Below, one piece after another: positions 55,603 through 64,000 of a stretch of 64,000 bases of DNA; the first letter of the stretch is position 1, and every line of letters begins with the position of its first letter. The DNA lies in assembly GCA_020849765.1 (NCBI GenBank), contig JADLAY010000022.1, positions 40,135 through 104,134 on the forward strand. The letters are read 5' to 3'. The notes beneath the pieces were generated by a model. It saw only the letters and a program-made list of their open reading frames with translations, did not search any database and was not told where the DNA came from. Origin of the DNA: Anaerolineae bacterium (GTDB taxonomy: Bacteria > Chloroflexota > Anaerolineae > Aggregatilineales > Phototrophicaceae). A program made the position numbers and the translations under genes.

Positions 55603-57004
55603 GAATGTAATTCAGGGCATCTTCAGCGCGGCCTTCCTGGCGTCGATCCTGCGCGTGACGACGCCGATTCTGCTCCCGTCGTTGGGGGCACTTGTCTCGG
55701 ACCGCGCCGGTGTCATCAACATCGGCCTCGAAGGCTTGATGCTGGTCTCGGCTTTTATCGGTGTCGTCGTCAGCGCCTACTCACAGCAGTGGTTCGGCCC
55801 TGAAGTCGGCCAGGCTATCGGGCCATGGTTGGGTCTGGTCGCAGGCGTTTCTGGCTCGGTGCTGCTGGCGTTACTGCTGGGCTTCTTCCATCTCAAGCTC
55901 AAAGCAGACAACATTCTGGCGGGTCTTGCGCTCAACATCCTGGGTTCGGCAGGCACTGTCGCCGTCATGTACGAACTGACCGGTGACCGCGGCAACACGA
56001 GCACGCTCGCCAGCATGCAAGTGCCCTTCATCCAACTACCTGAGTTCATCAATCAAATCCCGGTGATCGGCCCGTTTCTCTTCACCGTGTTCGATAACCA
56101 GAGCGCGATGACCTGGATCGCCTTCCTGTCCGTGATCTTCGTCTGGTTCCTGCTCTACCGCACGCCCTTCGGTTTCCACCTGCGGGCGACGGGCGAAAAC
56201 CCCGCCGCTGCCGCATCGGTCGGCATCCCGGTCATACGCACGCGCTACATGGCGCTGATGTTGAGCGGCGTCTTCGCCGGGCTGGGTGGCATCCACCTGA
56301 GCATGGGCTACCTGACGCTGTTCCAACGTGACATGGCGGCCGGTCGTGGCTATATCGCCCTGGCAACGCCGCTCCTGGGCGGCAACATGCCCTTGGGCAC
56401 AGCCATCGCCTCTGCGATCTTTGGTTTCTTCGATGCACTGGCGATCCGCATCGGCACGCTGCAAATCCCATCGCAGCTGCCGCAGATGATCCCGTTCGTG
56501 GCCACGGTCATGGCGCTGGTCATCTACGCGCTGCAGGCGCGCCAGGTGCAGATCATCCGGGCGCAGCGCGCGGCCCAGGGTACGGACTTCAACCCGACCT
56601 ACTGGCGCGTGCTCCAGCGCTTGAGCGTGCTCCACGTCGTGCTCGGCATGATCGCCGTTATCGGCATCATCGTCGCCATTTCGCTGTTCGCGGCGCCCAA
56701 GGGCTTCGGCGGCGAGGCAGAGGCTTACCCGCTCGGGCTGGTCGTCGCCATCGCCTCCGTGATCCTGATCGCGCTCAACCTGCCGTTCATCTCGCACGTC
56801 GAGCGCATTCGCCAGCGCACGCTCTTCAGCGGCGTGGCAACGTTGGTCACGCTCGGCGCCTATCTCACGCTGTTCCTATTGCTGTTTCGCCCGGCGCTCC
56901 CACTGGCGATTGGCGGCGGTTTGCTGCTCGCCGCGCTGGTCTGGGTGATGCTGGGTGGTTTGAATCTGGTACGGTCTGCGCCGACAGGGGCGCAACCGGC
57001 TTAG
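55595..57004 (+). CDS. ABC importer permease 2
   Basis: A 469-residue partner permease. The core (about 1-310) has PSLGALVSDRAGVINIGLEGLML and LRATGENPAAAASVGI as in the family. The C-terminal part (about 340-465) adds three or four further membrane segments not needed in common homologs. The ATG at 55595 has GAGGG upstream. Together with permease 1 it forms the channel of the importer. Confidence 0.92.
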   Translation: MFENVIQGIFSAAFLASILRVTTPILLPSLGALVSDRAGVINIGLEGLMLVSAFIGVVVSAYSQQWFGPEVGQAIGPWLGLVAGVSGSVLLALLLGFFHLKLKADNILAGLALNILGSAGTVAVMYELTGDRGNTSTLASMQVPFIQLPEFINQIPVIGPFLFTVFDNQSAMTWIAFLSVIFVWFLLYRTPFGFHLRATGENPAAAASVGIPVIRTRYMALMLSGVFAGLGGIHLSMGYLTLFQRDMAAGRGYIALATPLLGGNMPLGTAIASAIFGFFDALAIRIGTLQIPSQLPQMIPFVATVMALVIYALQARQVQIIRAQRAAQGTDFNPTYWRVLQRLSVLHVVLGMIAVIGIIVAISLFAAPKGFGGEAEAYPLGLVVAIASVILIALNLPFISHVERIRQRTLFSGVATLVTLGAYLTLFLLLFRPALPLAIGGGLLLAALVWVMLGGLNLVRSAPTGAQPA

Positions 57005-57041
57005 TTATGGGCGCATGACTGCGCTGCACAGGTGAATATCC

Positions 57042-58043
57042 ATGCTCAAAGACAAAATCCTTGGCGGTTTGTACGGTCAGGCGCTGGGCGATGCCTGGGG
57101 CATGCCCGCCTATTTCGACCCGGATCAGACGTGGAAAGCCTACGGCTGGATCGAAGACTTCCTGCCCGGCCCGGACGATCATGAAGTCCATGGTGGCCTG
57201 CCCGCCTGCCGCATCACCGATGACTCCGAGCAGGCGTTTTCGCTGGCTCAGGCGTACATCGCGCACGGCGGCGTCACGCTCGAAGCGAGCATCGAGGCGA
57301 TTGTCGCCTGGTACGACCGCACCGGCGGCGACCAGTCGCGCTACGTTGGCCCCAGCACCCGGCGCGGCGTGCAGGCGCTCAAGCGCGGCGACGATCCGTA
57401 TACGACGGGCCGCATGGGCGATACCAACGGCGCAGCCATGCGCGTCTCGGTGGTCGGCCTGCTGCATCCGAACGACCCGATGGGCGCGATTGAGGATGCG
57501 CACATCTCCTGCATTCCGACGCACAACACCAGCGTCGCGATTTCCGGCGCAGCAGCGATCGCGGCGGCCATCGCCGTCGCCATGCGCGACGATGCGACGC
57601 TTGACGCCGTCATCGCCGCCGGGATGCTCGGCGCGGAGATTGGGCGGCAGAAGGGCAACCCCTGGCTGGGGCCGTCGGTCACGCGGCGCATCGAGATGGC
57701 GGTCAACATCGCCCGCAAAGGCGGCGAGCCGCGCGCCATCATGCGCGAGCTTTACGACGTCGTCGGCACGTCACTCTCGATTGTCGAGACGGTCGGCGCG
57801 GCCTTCGGCGTGCTGGTGATGGCGGATGCCGATCCGCGCCAGACGGCCATCTACGCGGCCAACCTGTCCGGCGACGCCGACACTGTCGCCGCGATTGCCT
57901 GCGCCATTGCCGGAGCGTATCGCGGCATCGGGGCCATTCCGCAGGAGATCTGCGCCAAGCTGGATGCCGACCCGATCTTTGCGGATTATCACGTGCCGCA
58001 GCTGGCCGAAGGAATCGAGCGGCTGGCGACGAAGTCGTCATGA
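57042..58043 (+). CDS. ADP-ribosylglycohydrolase family protein
   Basis: A 333-residue DraG-like all-helical enzyme. The di-metal site shows in TDDSEQ (about 59-64) and GDADTVAAI (about 279-287); GLYGQALGDAWGMP is the N-terminal signature. Family members cleave N- or O-glycosidic bonds of ADP-ribose from proteins or small molecules. Here, between nucleoside permeases and a sugar kinase, it may instead cleave an imported nucleoside-like glycoside. It overlaps the next gene by 4 bases. Confidence 0.88.
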   Translation: MLKDKILGGLYGQALGDAWGMPAYFDPDQTWKAYGWIEDFLPGPDDHEVHGGLPACRITDDSEQAFSLAQAYIAHGGVTLEASIEAIVAWYDRTGGDQSRYVGPSTRRGVQALKRGDDPYTTGRMGDTNGAAMRVSVVGLLHPNDPMGAIEDAHISCIPTHNTSVAISGAAAIAAAIAVAMRDDATLDAVIAAGMLGAEIGRQKGNPWLGPSVTRRIEMAVNIARKGGEPRAIMRELYDVVGTSLSIVETVGAAFGVLVMADADPRQTAIYAANLSGDADTVAAIACAIAGAYRGIGAIPQEICAKLDADPIFADYHVPQLAEGIERLATKSS

Positions 58044-58987
58044 GCAAGAGCGTCGTCTCGATTGGCGATCTGGTCGCCGATCTGATCACGCCAGTGCATC
58101 TGCCGATCCTGCCGTTCCATCATCAGGAGACGCGCGGCGGCTATCTGGAGGCGGGCGGCGGCTGCAACTTCGACATCATGGCCAGCCGCCTGGGCCTCGA
58201 CGTGCGGGCGCTGGGCGGGATTGGCAACGACATCTTTGGCGCGGAACTGCGTCGCATCCTCGGCGAAGAGGGTGTCGACCTGCGCGGCGCGATCACCTTC
58301 CCGGAGTCGCGCACGTGCCTCGTCCTCGACCTGATCGACCAGCGCACGCACGAGCACGTGTTCGTCGGCAACCTGGCGACCGGCCCGGTGATCGACTACA
58401 CGCCCGAACTCGACGAGTTGGTGACGACGGCGGATGCCATCTTCGCCCAGGGTTACAACCTGCACGAAGAACAGCATCCGCTGTTGATGGAAGGCGCGAT
58501 GGCGAGCGCGAGGGCGCATGGCGTGGCGGTCTTTTGCGACACCGGCCCGACGCTGCGCGACATCGAACCGGCGCGCATCCGCCGCATGGCCGAACTGACC
58601 GAGATCGCGATGATGACGGCGGAGGAAGTGCCGCTGGTCGCCGCGGGCCGCGATGGCGAGGATGCGCAGCGCTACCTGTTCGAGTTGGGCGTGCAGACGA
58701 TCGTGATCAAGCGCGGCGGCGACGGCTGCTCGGTCATCCAGCCGGACGGCCAGTTCGACAGCCCCGGCTTCGACGTCGAAGTCGCCGATACCGTCGGCGC
58801 AGGTGACTGCTTCAACGCCGGTTTGATCTACGGGCGCGCCCATGGCCTCGATTGGCCCGGCGCGGCGCAGATCGCCAATGCCTGCGGCGCGGCGTCCGTC
58901 ACCAAGCGCGGCAGCGGGCGCAACGCCCCCACGCGCCAGGAAGTCGAAACGCTGCTCCGCCGTCACGATCTTCATCTCCCCGGCTGA
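58040..58987 (+). CDS. PfkB-family sugar or nucleoside kinase 1
   Basis: A 315-residue ribokinase-like kinase. N-terminal GGCNFDIMASRLGLDVRALGGIGND and the anion-hole/catalytic motif DTVGAGDCFNAG with its base Asp are intact. Probable role: phosphorylation of ribose or another sugar released by the hydrolases in the locus. Overlaps the ADP-ribosylglycohydrolase stop (ATGA). Confidence 0.9.
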   Translation: MSKSVVSIGDLVADLITPVHLPILPFHHQETRGGYLEAGGGCNFDIMASRLGLDVRALGGIGNDIFGAELRRILGEEGVDLRGAITFPESRTCLVLDLIDQRTHEHVFVGNLATGPVIDYTPELDELVTTADAIFAQGYNLHEEQHPLLMEGAMASARAHGVAVFCDTGPTLRDIEPARIRRMAELTEIAMMTAEEVPLVAAGRDGEDAQRYLFELGVQTIVIKRGGDGCSVIQPDGQFDSPGFDVEVADTVGAGDCFNAGLIYGRAHGLDWPGAAQIANACGAASVTKRGSGRNAPTRQEVETLLRRHDLHLPG

Positions 58988-59012
58988 CCCGACAAGAAAG
59001 AGAACCCAGCCC

Positions 59013-59420
59013 ATGGTGACCTATATCCCTGTCCAGACCGAAAAAGGCGAATCGCTGGTCGACATCACGCCGCAGGTGCGCGAAGCGATTACCGCGTCCG
59101 GCGTGAAGGAAGGCCTGTGCGTCCTGTTCGTGCCGCATACGACCGCCGCCATCACGATCAACTCCGCGCTCGACCCGGCCACGCCGACGGACATCGTCGA
59201 AGAACTTCAGCGGCTGGTGCCCAAGCGCGTCGATTTTCATCACCAGTACGACACACCGGCGGACGCGGCTGGTCATATCAAAGCGGCGCTGATCGGGCAT
59301 AATCTGACGCTGATCGTCGCCGACGGCGCGCCGCTATTGGGCGGTTCGCAGTTCGTGCTTTTTTGCGAGTTCGACGGGCCGCGCGGGCGCAAGGTCGCGG
59401 TCAAAGTCGTCGAAGGTTAA
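59013..59420 (+). CDS. YjbQ/UPF0047 family protein
   Basis: A 135-residue beta-rich protein with FVPHTTAAITINSALDP, HHQYDTPADAAGHIKAAL and GGSQFVLFCEFDGPRGRKV, the full signature of YjbQ. Some members have weak thiamin phosphate synthase activity; the real role is unsettled. The ATG at 59013 gives the family N-terminus. Its place here suggests the family may act on phosphorylated sugars or nucleosides. Confidence 0.9.
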   Translation: MVTYIPVQTEKGESLVDITPQVREAITASGVKEGLCVLFVPHTTAAITINSALDPATPTDIVEELQRLVPKRVDFHHQYDTPADAAGHIKAALIGHNLTLIVADGAPLLGGSQFVLFCEFDGPRGRKVAVKVVEG

Positions 59421-59449
59421 CGAGTAACTGTTAGAGAAGGATGATGGAG

Positions 59450-60391
59450 ATGCCACGAAAAATCATTATCGATACGGACCCCGGCGTTGACGACACGATG
59501 GCGATCTTCTTCGCCCTCAAGTCGACAGCGCTGGATGTCATCGGCCTGACGACCATCTTTGGCAACGTCCACACCAACCTGGCATCGACCAATGCCGTCC
59601 GCCTGATGGAAATCGCGGGCACGCCGCAGATCCCGGTCGCAACCGGCGTCGCCAACCCGCTGACGCGCGCCTTCGGTGGCCCAGTGCCCTTCGTCCACGG
59701 CGACGACGGCCAGGGCAACATCCACCTGCCGCCGCCGCAGGGCAAGCCGATCGAGCAATCGGCGCCGGAGTTCATCATCGAGCAGATCATGAGCCATCCG
59801 GGCGAGATCACGCTGGTGCCGGTGGGCCCTCTGACGAACATCGCCATGGCGCTGCGCCTGGAGCCGCGGATCACCGAGAACGTGCACGAAGTGGTCATCA
59901 TGGGTGGCAATGCGCTGGTGCCCGGCAACGCCAGCCCGGCAGCGGAAGCCAATATCCGCAACGACCCGGAAGCCGCCGATCTGGTCTTCGGCGCGCCGTG
60001 GCCGGTGACGATGGTCGGCCTGGACGTGACGCACAAAGTCCACATGGCGCCCCAGCACCTGGATCACTACAAGACGATTAACAACGCGCTGGCGCAGCAC
60101 GTCGCCAGGATCGTGCCGCATTATCGCAACTACTTCGAGTCGTCGTTCGACATGGAAGGCATCTATGTCCACGACTCGTCCGCCATCGCCTACGTGCTCG
60201 ATCCGACGCTGTTCAAGACCGAACAGTGGCCGCTGCGCGTGGAGACCGAGGGCTTCAGCCGCGGCAAGACGTGGCCGAGCATCGGCAAGCGCACGCGTCC
60301 CGATTGGGAGAATCGCCCGCTGGTCAACGTCTGCGTCGAGGTCGACAGCCCGCGCCTGATCGACATGGAAATTGCGGCGATGGAAGCCTGA
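59450..60391 (+). CDS. Nucleoside hydrolase 2
   Basis: A 313-residue enzyme with DTDPGVDD, the canonical Ca2+ motif, LVPVGPLTNIAMALR and ANIRNDPEAADLVF. The likely start is ATG 59450 with GAGAAGG 9 bases upstream; ATG 59441 would add 3 residues. It splits ribonucleosides. It is the second of three such genes in the locus. Confidence 0.93.
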   Translation: MPRKIIIDTDPGVDDTMAIFFALKSTALDVIGLTTIFGNVHTNLASTNAVRLMEIAGTPQIPVATGVANPLTRAFGGPVPFVHGDDGQGNIHLPPPQGKPIEQSAPEFIIEQIMSHPGEITLVPVGPLTNIAMALRLEPRITENVHEVVIMGGNALVPGNASPAAEANIRNDPEAADLVFGAPWPVTMVGLDVTHKVHMAPQHLDHYKTINNALAQHVARIVPHYRNYFESSFDMEGIYVHDSSAIAYVLDPTLFKTEQWPLRVETEGFSRGKTWPSIGKRTRPDWENRPLVNVCVEVDSPRLIDMEIAAMEA

Positions 60392-60432
60392 GAGGTTTTC
60401 ACTGATAGGTGAACAATTACGGAAAAACGATG

Positions 60433-60590
60433 TCAGTGAATCACGAAATTACATTTGCCCTCACCCTAAATCCCTCTCCCGAGCGGCGCTACGCGCCTGG
60501 GCGAGGGACTTGCTCCCCTTCTCCCAGCGCAGCGGTCGGGAGAAGGGGCCGGGGGATGAGGGCCAAATCTCGACTCTCATGATTCACTGA
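60433..60590. repeat. 158-bp palindromic cloverleaf element
   Basis: The 268-bp gap 60392-60659 contains an element with perfect 11-bp outer arms, TCAGTGAATCA (60433-60443) and TGATTCACTGA (60580-60590). Inside are an imperfect ATTTGCCCTCA/TGAGGGCCAAAT pair, a hairpin TCCCTC (60471-60476)/GAGGGA (60503-60508) with an inner GGCGC-tac-GCGCC, and an 11-bp hairpin CCCCTTCTCCC (60515-60525)/GGGAGAAGGGG (60538-60548). It resembles MITE or REP-type dispersed repeats. Confidence 0.75.
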
Positions 60591-60659
60591 GCATATCAAA
60601 GCACAGATCATGCCAGTCTTATCTGTGTTATCTATTGGCTCAAAAACCGAGGAACAGTC

Positions 60660-61637
60660 ATGACCCGAAAAATGATTATTGATACGGATACCGCCTCCGA
60701 TGATGCCGTGGCGATCTTGATGGCGCTGCAGACGCCGGAGATCGACGTGATCGGCATCACCATCGTCGCCGGGAACATGCCGGTCGCTCAGGCCAGCATC
60801 AACGCGCGCTACACCGTCGAGCTGTGCGGCAAGCAGACGCCTGTCTACGACGGCATCGACGCGCCGCTCACGCGCGAGATCTACCGCGCGTACTTCTTCC
60901 ACGGCCCGGATGGCATGGGCAACATGAATTACCCCGCGCCGAAACTGCAGCCGCAGCCCAAGCACGGCGTCCAGGCGCTGATCGACCTGATCCGCGAGAA
61001 TCCCGGCGTCGAGCTGGTCACGCTCGGCCCGCTGACGAACGTCGCTGCCGCCGTCGTGCAAGCGCCGGATATCGTCGCCAACGTCAGCCGCTGCGTCGTC
61101 ATGGGCGGCGCCGCCTGCACGGTCGGCAACATCACCCCGACGGCGGAATACAACATCTGGTGCGACCCGGAAGCGGCGCGCATCGCCTTCCGCTCCGGCC
61201 TGCCGATCGAGATGGTCGGCTGGGAAACCTGCCGCGGCGAGGCCAACCTGACCGAAGAAGAGATGCGCTACTGCAAAGAAGTGATCAACACACCGCTGTC
61301 GAACTTCGCCATCGATTGCAACGCGTCGGCACTGTCAGCCAACCGCGATTGGCTCGGCGACCCCGGCCTCGGCCTGCCCGACCCGGTCGCCATGGCGATT
61401 GCCATCGACCCGGATGTGTGCACGCGTAAGAGCAAGCACTACGTCGAGGTCGAGTGCGACGGCACCTATACGCGCGGCATGACGGTCGTCGATCAACTCA
61501 ACGTCACGCCGTACGACACGGCCAACGTCGAGATGTGGGCGCCGCTGGTCGCCAAAGGCGAGCCGCACATCACCGTTTGCTGGGAGATCGACGCCAAGCG
61601 CTGGAAAGACATGCTCTACAAGCTTATCGGCCGATAA
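60660..61637 (+). CDS. Nucleoside hydrolase 3
   Basis: A 325-residue member with DTDTASDD, a variant of the DTDxGxDD metal motif that keeps the three aspartates, plus LVTLGPLTNVAAAV and YNIWCDPEAARIAF. GAGGAA precedes the ATG. It differs strongly from the other two hydrolases, suggesting a different nucleoside. Confidence 0.92.
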   Translation: MTRKMIIDTDTASDDAVAILMALQTPEIDVIGITIVAGNMPVAQASINARYTVELCGKQTPVYDGIDAPLTREIYRAYFFHGPDGMGNMNYPAPKLQPQPKHGVQALIDLIRENPGVELVTLGPLTNVAAAVVQAPDIVANVSRCVVMGGAACTVGNITPTAEYNIWCDPEAARIAFRSGLPIEMVGWETCRGEANLTEEEMRYCKEVINTPLSNFAIDCNASALSANRDWLGDPGLGLPDPVAMAIAIDPDVCTRKSKHYVEVECDGTYTRGMTVVDQLNVTPYDTANVEMWAPLVAKGEPHITVCWEIDAKRWKDMLYKLIGR

Positions 61638-61675
61638 TCGTGTTCTGGCAGCCGTGATGAGGACAGTCGTTGTAG

Positions 61676-61695
61676 GGACGCCATTCATGGCGTCC
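61676..61695. repeat. Perfect short hairpin
   Basis: GGACGCCA-TTCA-TGGCGTCC, 8-bp stem, in the gap after nucleoside hydrolase 3. It has no T-run. It looks like a small dispersed palindrome. Confidence 0.6.
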
Positions 61696-61751
61696 GCGCG
61701 GATCGGCAAATGATCCCACGCGCTGCCAGATGTTCAAAATGAGGAGACACC

Positions 61752-62915
61752 ATGACCGAACGCTCGCCCATGCACCAACAGATCGACACCCTGCCGGAAC
61801 TGATCCGCCAGGTCGCTCACCCGTTTGACGAATCCGCGCGCCACACGTTCGATTTCGAGCTGTGTACGTCGGTCAAGCGCGTCTACCTGGTCGGCTGCGG
61901 CGATAGCTACCACGCCTCGTACGGCGCGGAACTCGCCTTCCACCAGTTGGCCGGGATCAGCGCCCAGGCGCTCAGCTCGCTGACGTTCAGCCGTTACACG
62001 GCGGCTTATCTGCCGGATACCGGCCCGAACACCAACCTTGTGATCGCCGTCTCGGTTTCCGGCGTCGTCTCGCGCACGATTGAGTCCGCGGCCATGGCGC
62101 GCAAGGCGGGCGCGACCGCCGTCGCCCTGACCGGCACCGATGGCTCACCGCTGGCGCAGACTGCCGAAAAAGTCTTCGTGACGACCGTGCCGCCGCTGCC
62201 GGACGAACTGGCGGGTATGGTCGTGCCGGGCGTGCGTTCGTATCTTGCCTCGCAGATGGCGCTCTACAGCGCGGCCATTCGCATCGGCGAGGTGCGCGGC
62301 CACCTGACGACCGCCGTCGCCGACTCGCTGCGCGCCGAACTGCGCAATCTGGCCGAGGTCATGGAAGCGACGATCGCCGTCTGTGAACCGATCGCCAAGC
62401 AGCTCGTCGCCGAGTGGCGTGATGCCGGGGAGTACGTGTTTGTCGCCGGCGGCCCACTCTATGGCGCAGCCATGTTCAGCGCGGCCAAGGTGCTCGAAGC
62501 CAGCGGCGACTCGGCGATGGCGCAGGAGACCGAGGAGTGGACGCACCTTCAGTATTTCGTCGGCCATCCCGTGCCCACGATCCTGATGGATACGAGCGGC
62601 TTCGACGCCAGCCGTATGTCCGAACTCGCCAAAGCCGCCCACAGCACCAACCTGCCGCTGGCCGCCGTCGTGCCCGAAGGTGAGACGGAGATCAGCCAGT
62701 ACGTGCAGACCGTGCTGCCCGTGCGTGGCGAGGTACGCGAATGCTTCGCGCCGATCATCTACAGCGTGGCCGGTGAGCTGCTGTCGGCGGAGCGCGCGGA
62801 GCTGCTCGGCAGTAAGTACTTCCGCGATTTCGGCGGCGGACGCACGGTCGATTGGGCGTCGCAGGGGGCCTCGCGCATCCGCGACAGCTACATGATCGAC
62901 GAGTTGCAGCGCTGA
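61752..62915 (+). CDS. Double-SIS-domain sugar isomerase/deaminase-like protein
   Basis: A 387-residue protein with two SIS (phosphosugar-binding) domains: VYLVGCGDSYHASYGAELAF and SVSGVVSRTIE in the first (about 40-170), VFVAGGPLYGAAMFSAAKVLEA and the QETEEWTHLQ active-site-like block in the second (about 225-370). Similar to the isomerase half of glucosamine-6-phosphate synthase and to FrlB/AgaS. It would act on a phosphorylated sugar made by the adjacent kinase. GAGGAG precedes the ATG. Confidence 0.87.
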   Translation: MTERSPMHQQIDTLPELIRQVAHPFDESARHTFDFELCTSVKRVYLVGCGDSYHASYGAELAFHQLAGISAQALSSLTFSRYTAAYLPDTGPNTNLVIAVSVSGVVSRTIESAAMARKAGATAVALTGTDGSPLAQTAEKVFVTTVPPLPDELAGMVVPGVRSYLASQMALYSAAIRIGEVRGHLTTAVADSLRAELRNLAEVMEATIAVCEPIAKQLVAEWRDAGEYVFVAGGPLYGAAMFSAAKVLEASGDSAMAQETEEWTHLQYFVGHPVPTILMDTSGFDASRMSELAKAAHSTNLPLAAVVPEGETEISQYVQTVLPVRGEVRECFAPIIYSVAGELLSAERAELLGSKYFRDFGGGRTVDWASQGASRIRDSYMIDELQR

Positions 62916-62949
62916 ACTATTCGCATGCGTTGGGATAGGAGGAGCGCTC

Positions 62950-63861
62950 ATGTCGCCTCTTGAATACGTCTGCATCGGCAGCATCATCATCGACGACATC
63001 GTTTACCCGGATGGGCGAACGGATATGGCCGTGCTCGGCGGTGGAGTCACGCACTGCGCCGCCGGGGTCACCGTCTGGGACATCCGCCCGACGGTGCTCG
63101 CCAGCATCGGCACCGATCTGCCGCCGCAGATTCTGGCGCGCCTGGAACGTGACTTCGACCTGACCTACATCCGCCATCTCGATCTGCCGCAGATCCGCGC
63201 GTGGCAGGTGTTCGAATGGGATGGGCGGCGCAGCGAGATCTTCCGCGTCGAGGACACCCACTCGTTCTTGATCGACCCACTGCCGGATGACGTGCCGGAA
63301 GAAACGCGTGATGCGCGCGCCGTCACCGTCCTGCGCTATGCGGATGACTTTCTGCGCTTCCGCGAGGTCTTCAAAGACGCGACGATCCTGTGGGAGCCGG
63401 ATCAATACTTCATGGTGCCGGAGAATCTCCCGGCGCTGAAAGAAGCGCTGCCCAAGGCGGATCTCGTCTCGCCCAACCTGCTCGAAGCCGGGCTGATCTA
63501 TGGCGAGAAAGACCCGCAGACGATCCTGCACCACATGCTTGAGGATGGTGCGCAGGTCGTCGCGCTGCGCATGGGCGAGCTGGGGTCGCTGGTCGCGCAG
63601 CAGGGCATAACCGAGTTTCTGCACATCCCGGCGGTGCCTGTGCCGAAAGTCGTCGACGTGACGGGCGCGGGCAACGCCTTTTGCGGCGGCTTTCTGGTCG
63701 GCTGGCAGCGTACGCACGATCTGCGCATGGCGAGCTTCTACGGCGCGGTGTCGTCGTCGTTCGCCATCGAAACGGTCGGCGTGCTCGACGCAACCATCCC
63801 GAACTTCGCCGAAACGCGCGACGCACGTCTCGCCTGGTTGGAAACGCAGGTGCCGGGGTAA
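62950..63861 (+). CDS. PfkB-family kinase 2, Mak32-like
   Basis: A 303-residue ribokinase-fold protein starting CIGSIIIDDIVYPDG. The catalytic motif reads DVTGAGNAFCGG: the usual base Asp in GAGD is Asn. This variant is known from the Mak32-like branch of PfkB proteins. It may be a slow kinase or a sugar-binding protein. GAGGAG stands before the ATG. It is the last intact gene of the locus. Confidence 0.85.
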   Translation: MSPLEYVCIGSIIIDDIVYPDGRTDMAVLGGGVTHCAAGVTVWDIRPTVLASIGTDLPPQILARLERDFDLTYIRHLDLPQIRAWQVFEWDGRRSEIFRVEDTHSFLIDPLPDDVPEETRDARAVTVLRYADDFLRFREVFKDATILWEPDQYFMVPENLPALKEALPKADLVSPNLLEAGLIYGEKDPQTILHHMLEDGAQVVALRMGELGSLVAQQGITEFLHIPAVPVPKVVDVTGAGNAFCGGFLVGWQRTHDLRMASFYGAVSSSFAIETVGVLDATIPNFAETRDARLAWLETQVPG

Positions 63862-63924
63862 GAGGGGCACTCGGTGCTGAGAGGGTAACTGTTAAAAGGA
63901 AGATAACGATGATAGACTGAAGGG

Positions 63925-64000
63925 ATGAACGCACGAAAAGCCTACCCAAGTGACCTGAGTGAACAAGAGTGGGCGTGGATCGAGCCGTTGTTGCCGAAAC
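63925..64000 (+). mobile_element. IS5-type transposase, cut by window end
   Basis: The first 25 codons of a transposase (MNARKAYPSDLSEQEWAWIE, then PLLPK), the typical N-terminus of IS5-group transposases. AGGG precedes the ATG. The rest lies beyond the window. The left end of the insertion is probably in 63862-63924, but its inverted repeat cannot be set without the right end. Confidence 0.8.

Overview
The window is about 64 kb of GC-rich chromosomal DNA from a bacterium, most likely a Chloroflexota member of the Anaerolineae type. That placement is an inference. It rests on the gene mix: Thr/Pro-rich secreted SH3-like proteins, a LuxR regulator with an NB-ARC ATPase core, ftsQ-ftsA-ftsZ, a B12-dependent ribonucleotide reductase with inteins, and a BMP-type nucleoside ABC importer. 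No rRNA, tRNA or CRISPR array was seen.

Layout: 0-3.1 kb holds a small membrane protein, selA and an MFS transporter. 3.1-8.6 kb holds a two-component system facing a convergent redox operon (small anchored protein, ApbE flavin transferase, secreted SH3-like protein, bis-heme ferric-reductase-like membrane protein). Matching 11-bp-period TTAAAT repeats lie upstream of both. 8.6-14 kb holds a TetR regulator with its operator and an atpA-atpG-atpD-atpC operon with no F0 genes beside it, followed by a 380-bp array of hairpins. 14.4-23.6 kb is a minus-strand block: surface protein, membrane glycosyltransferase, ABC-F ATPase, small protein, and LuxR/NB-ARC/TPR regulator. 23.8-31 kb holds an epimerase, DusB-like synthase, a frameshifted GH5-like gene, a phospholipase-C-like protein, a TPR protein and argF. 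31-36 kb holds a degenerate trypsin-like protein with zinc ribbons and ftsQ-ftsA-ftsZ. 36-42 kb holds a DUF4160/DUF2442 pair and nrdJ interrupted by two inteins. 42-47.6 kb holds a thioesterase, GH1 glucosidase, tatA, hrcA, thioredoxin and small genes.

47.7-64 kb is the most coherent part: a plus-strand locus for nucleoside uptake and breakdown. It has three nucleoside hydrolases, two M42-like peptidases, a BMP binding protein, an ABC ATPase and two permeases (one with an extra extracellular beta-sandwich-like domain), an ADP-ribosylglycohydrolase, two PfkB kinases, a YjbQ protein and a double-SIS protein. A strong promoter with an overlapping inverted repeat precedes the binding-protein gene, and an intrinsic terminator follows it. 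The likely flow is import of (ribo)nucleosides, cleavage to base and sugar, and phosphorylation of the sugar. A 158-bp cloverleaf-like palindromic element sits inside the locus, and an IS5-type transposase begins at the right edge.

Limits: domain and family calls are from motif recognition by eye. Starts were chosen by Shine-Dalgarno sites and family length. Promoters and operators are pattern matches only.
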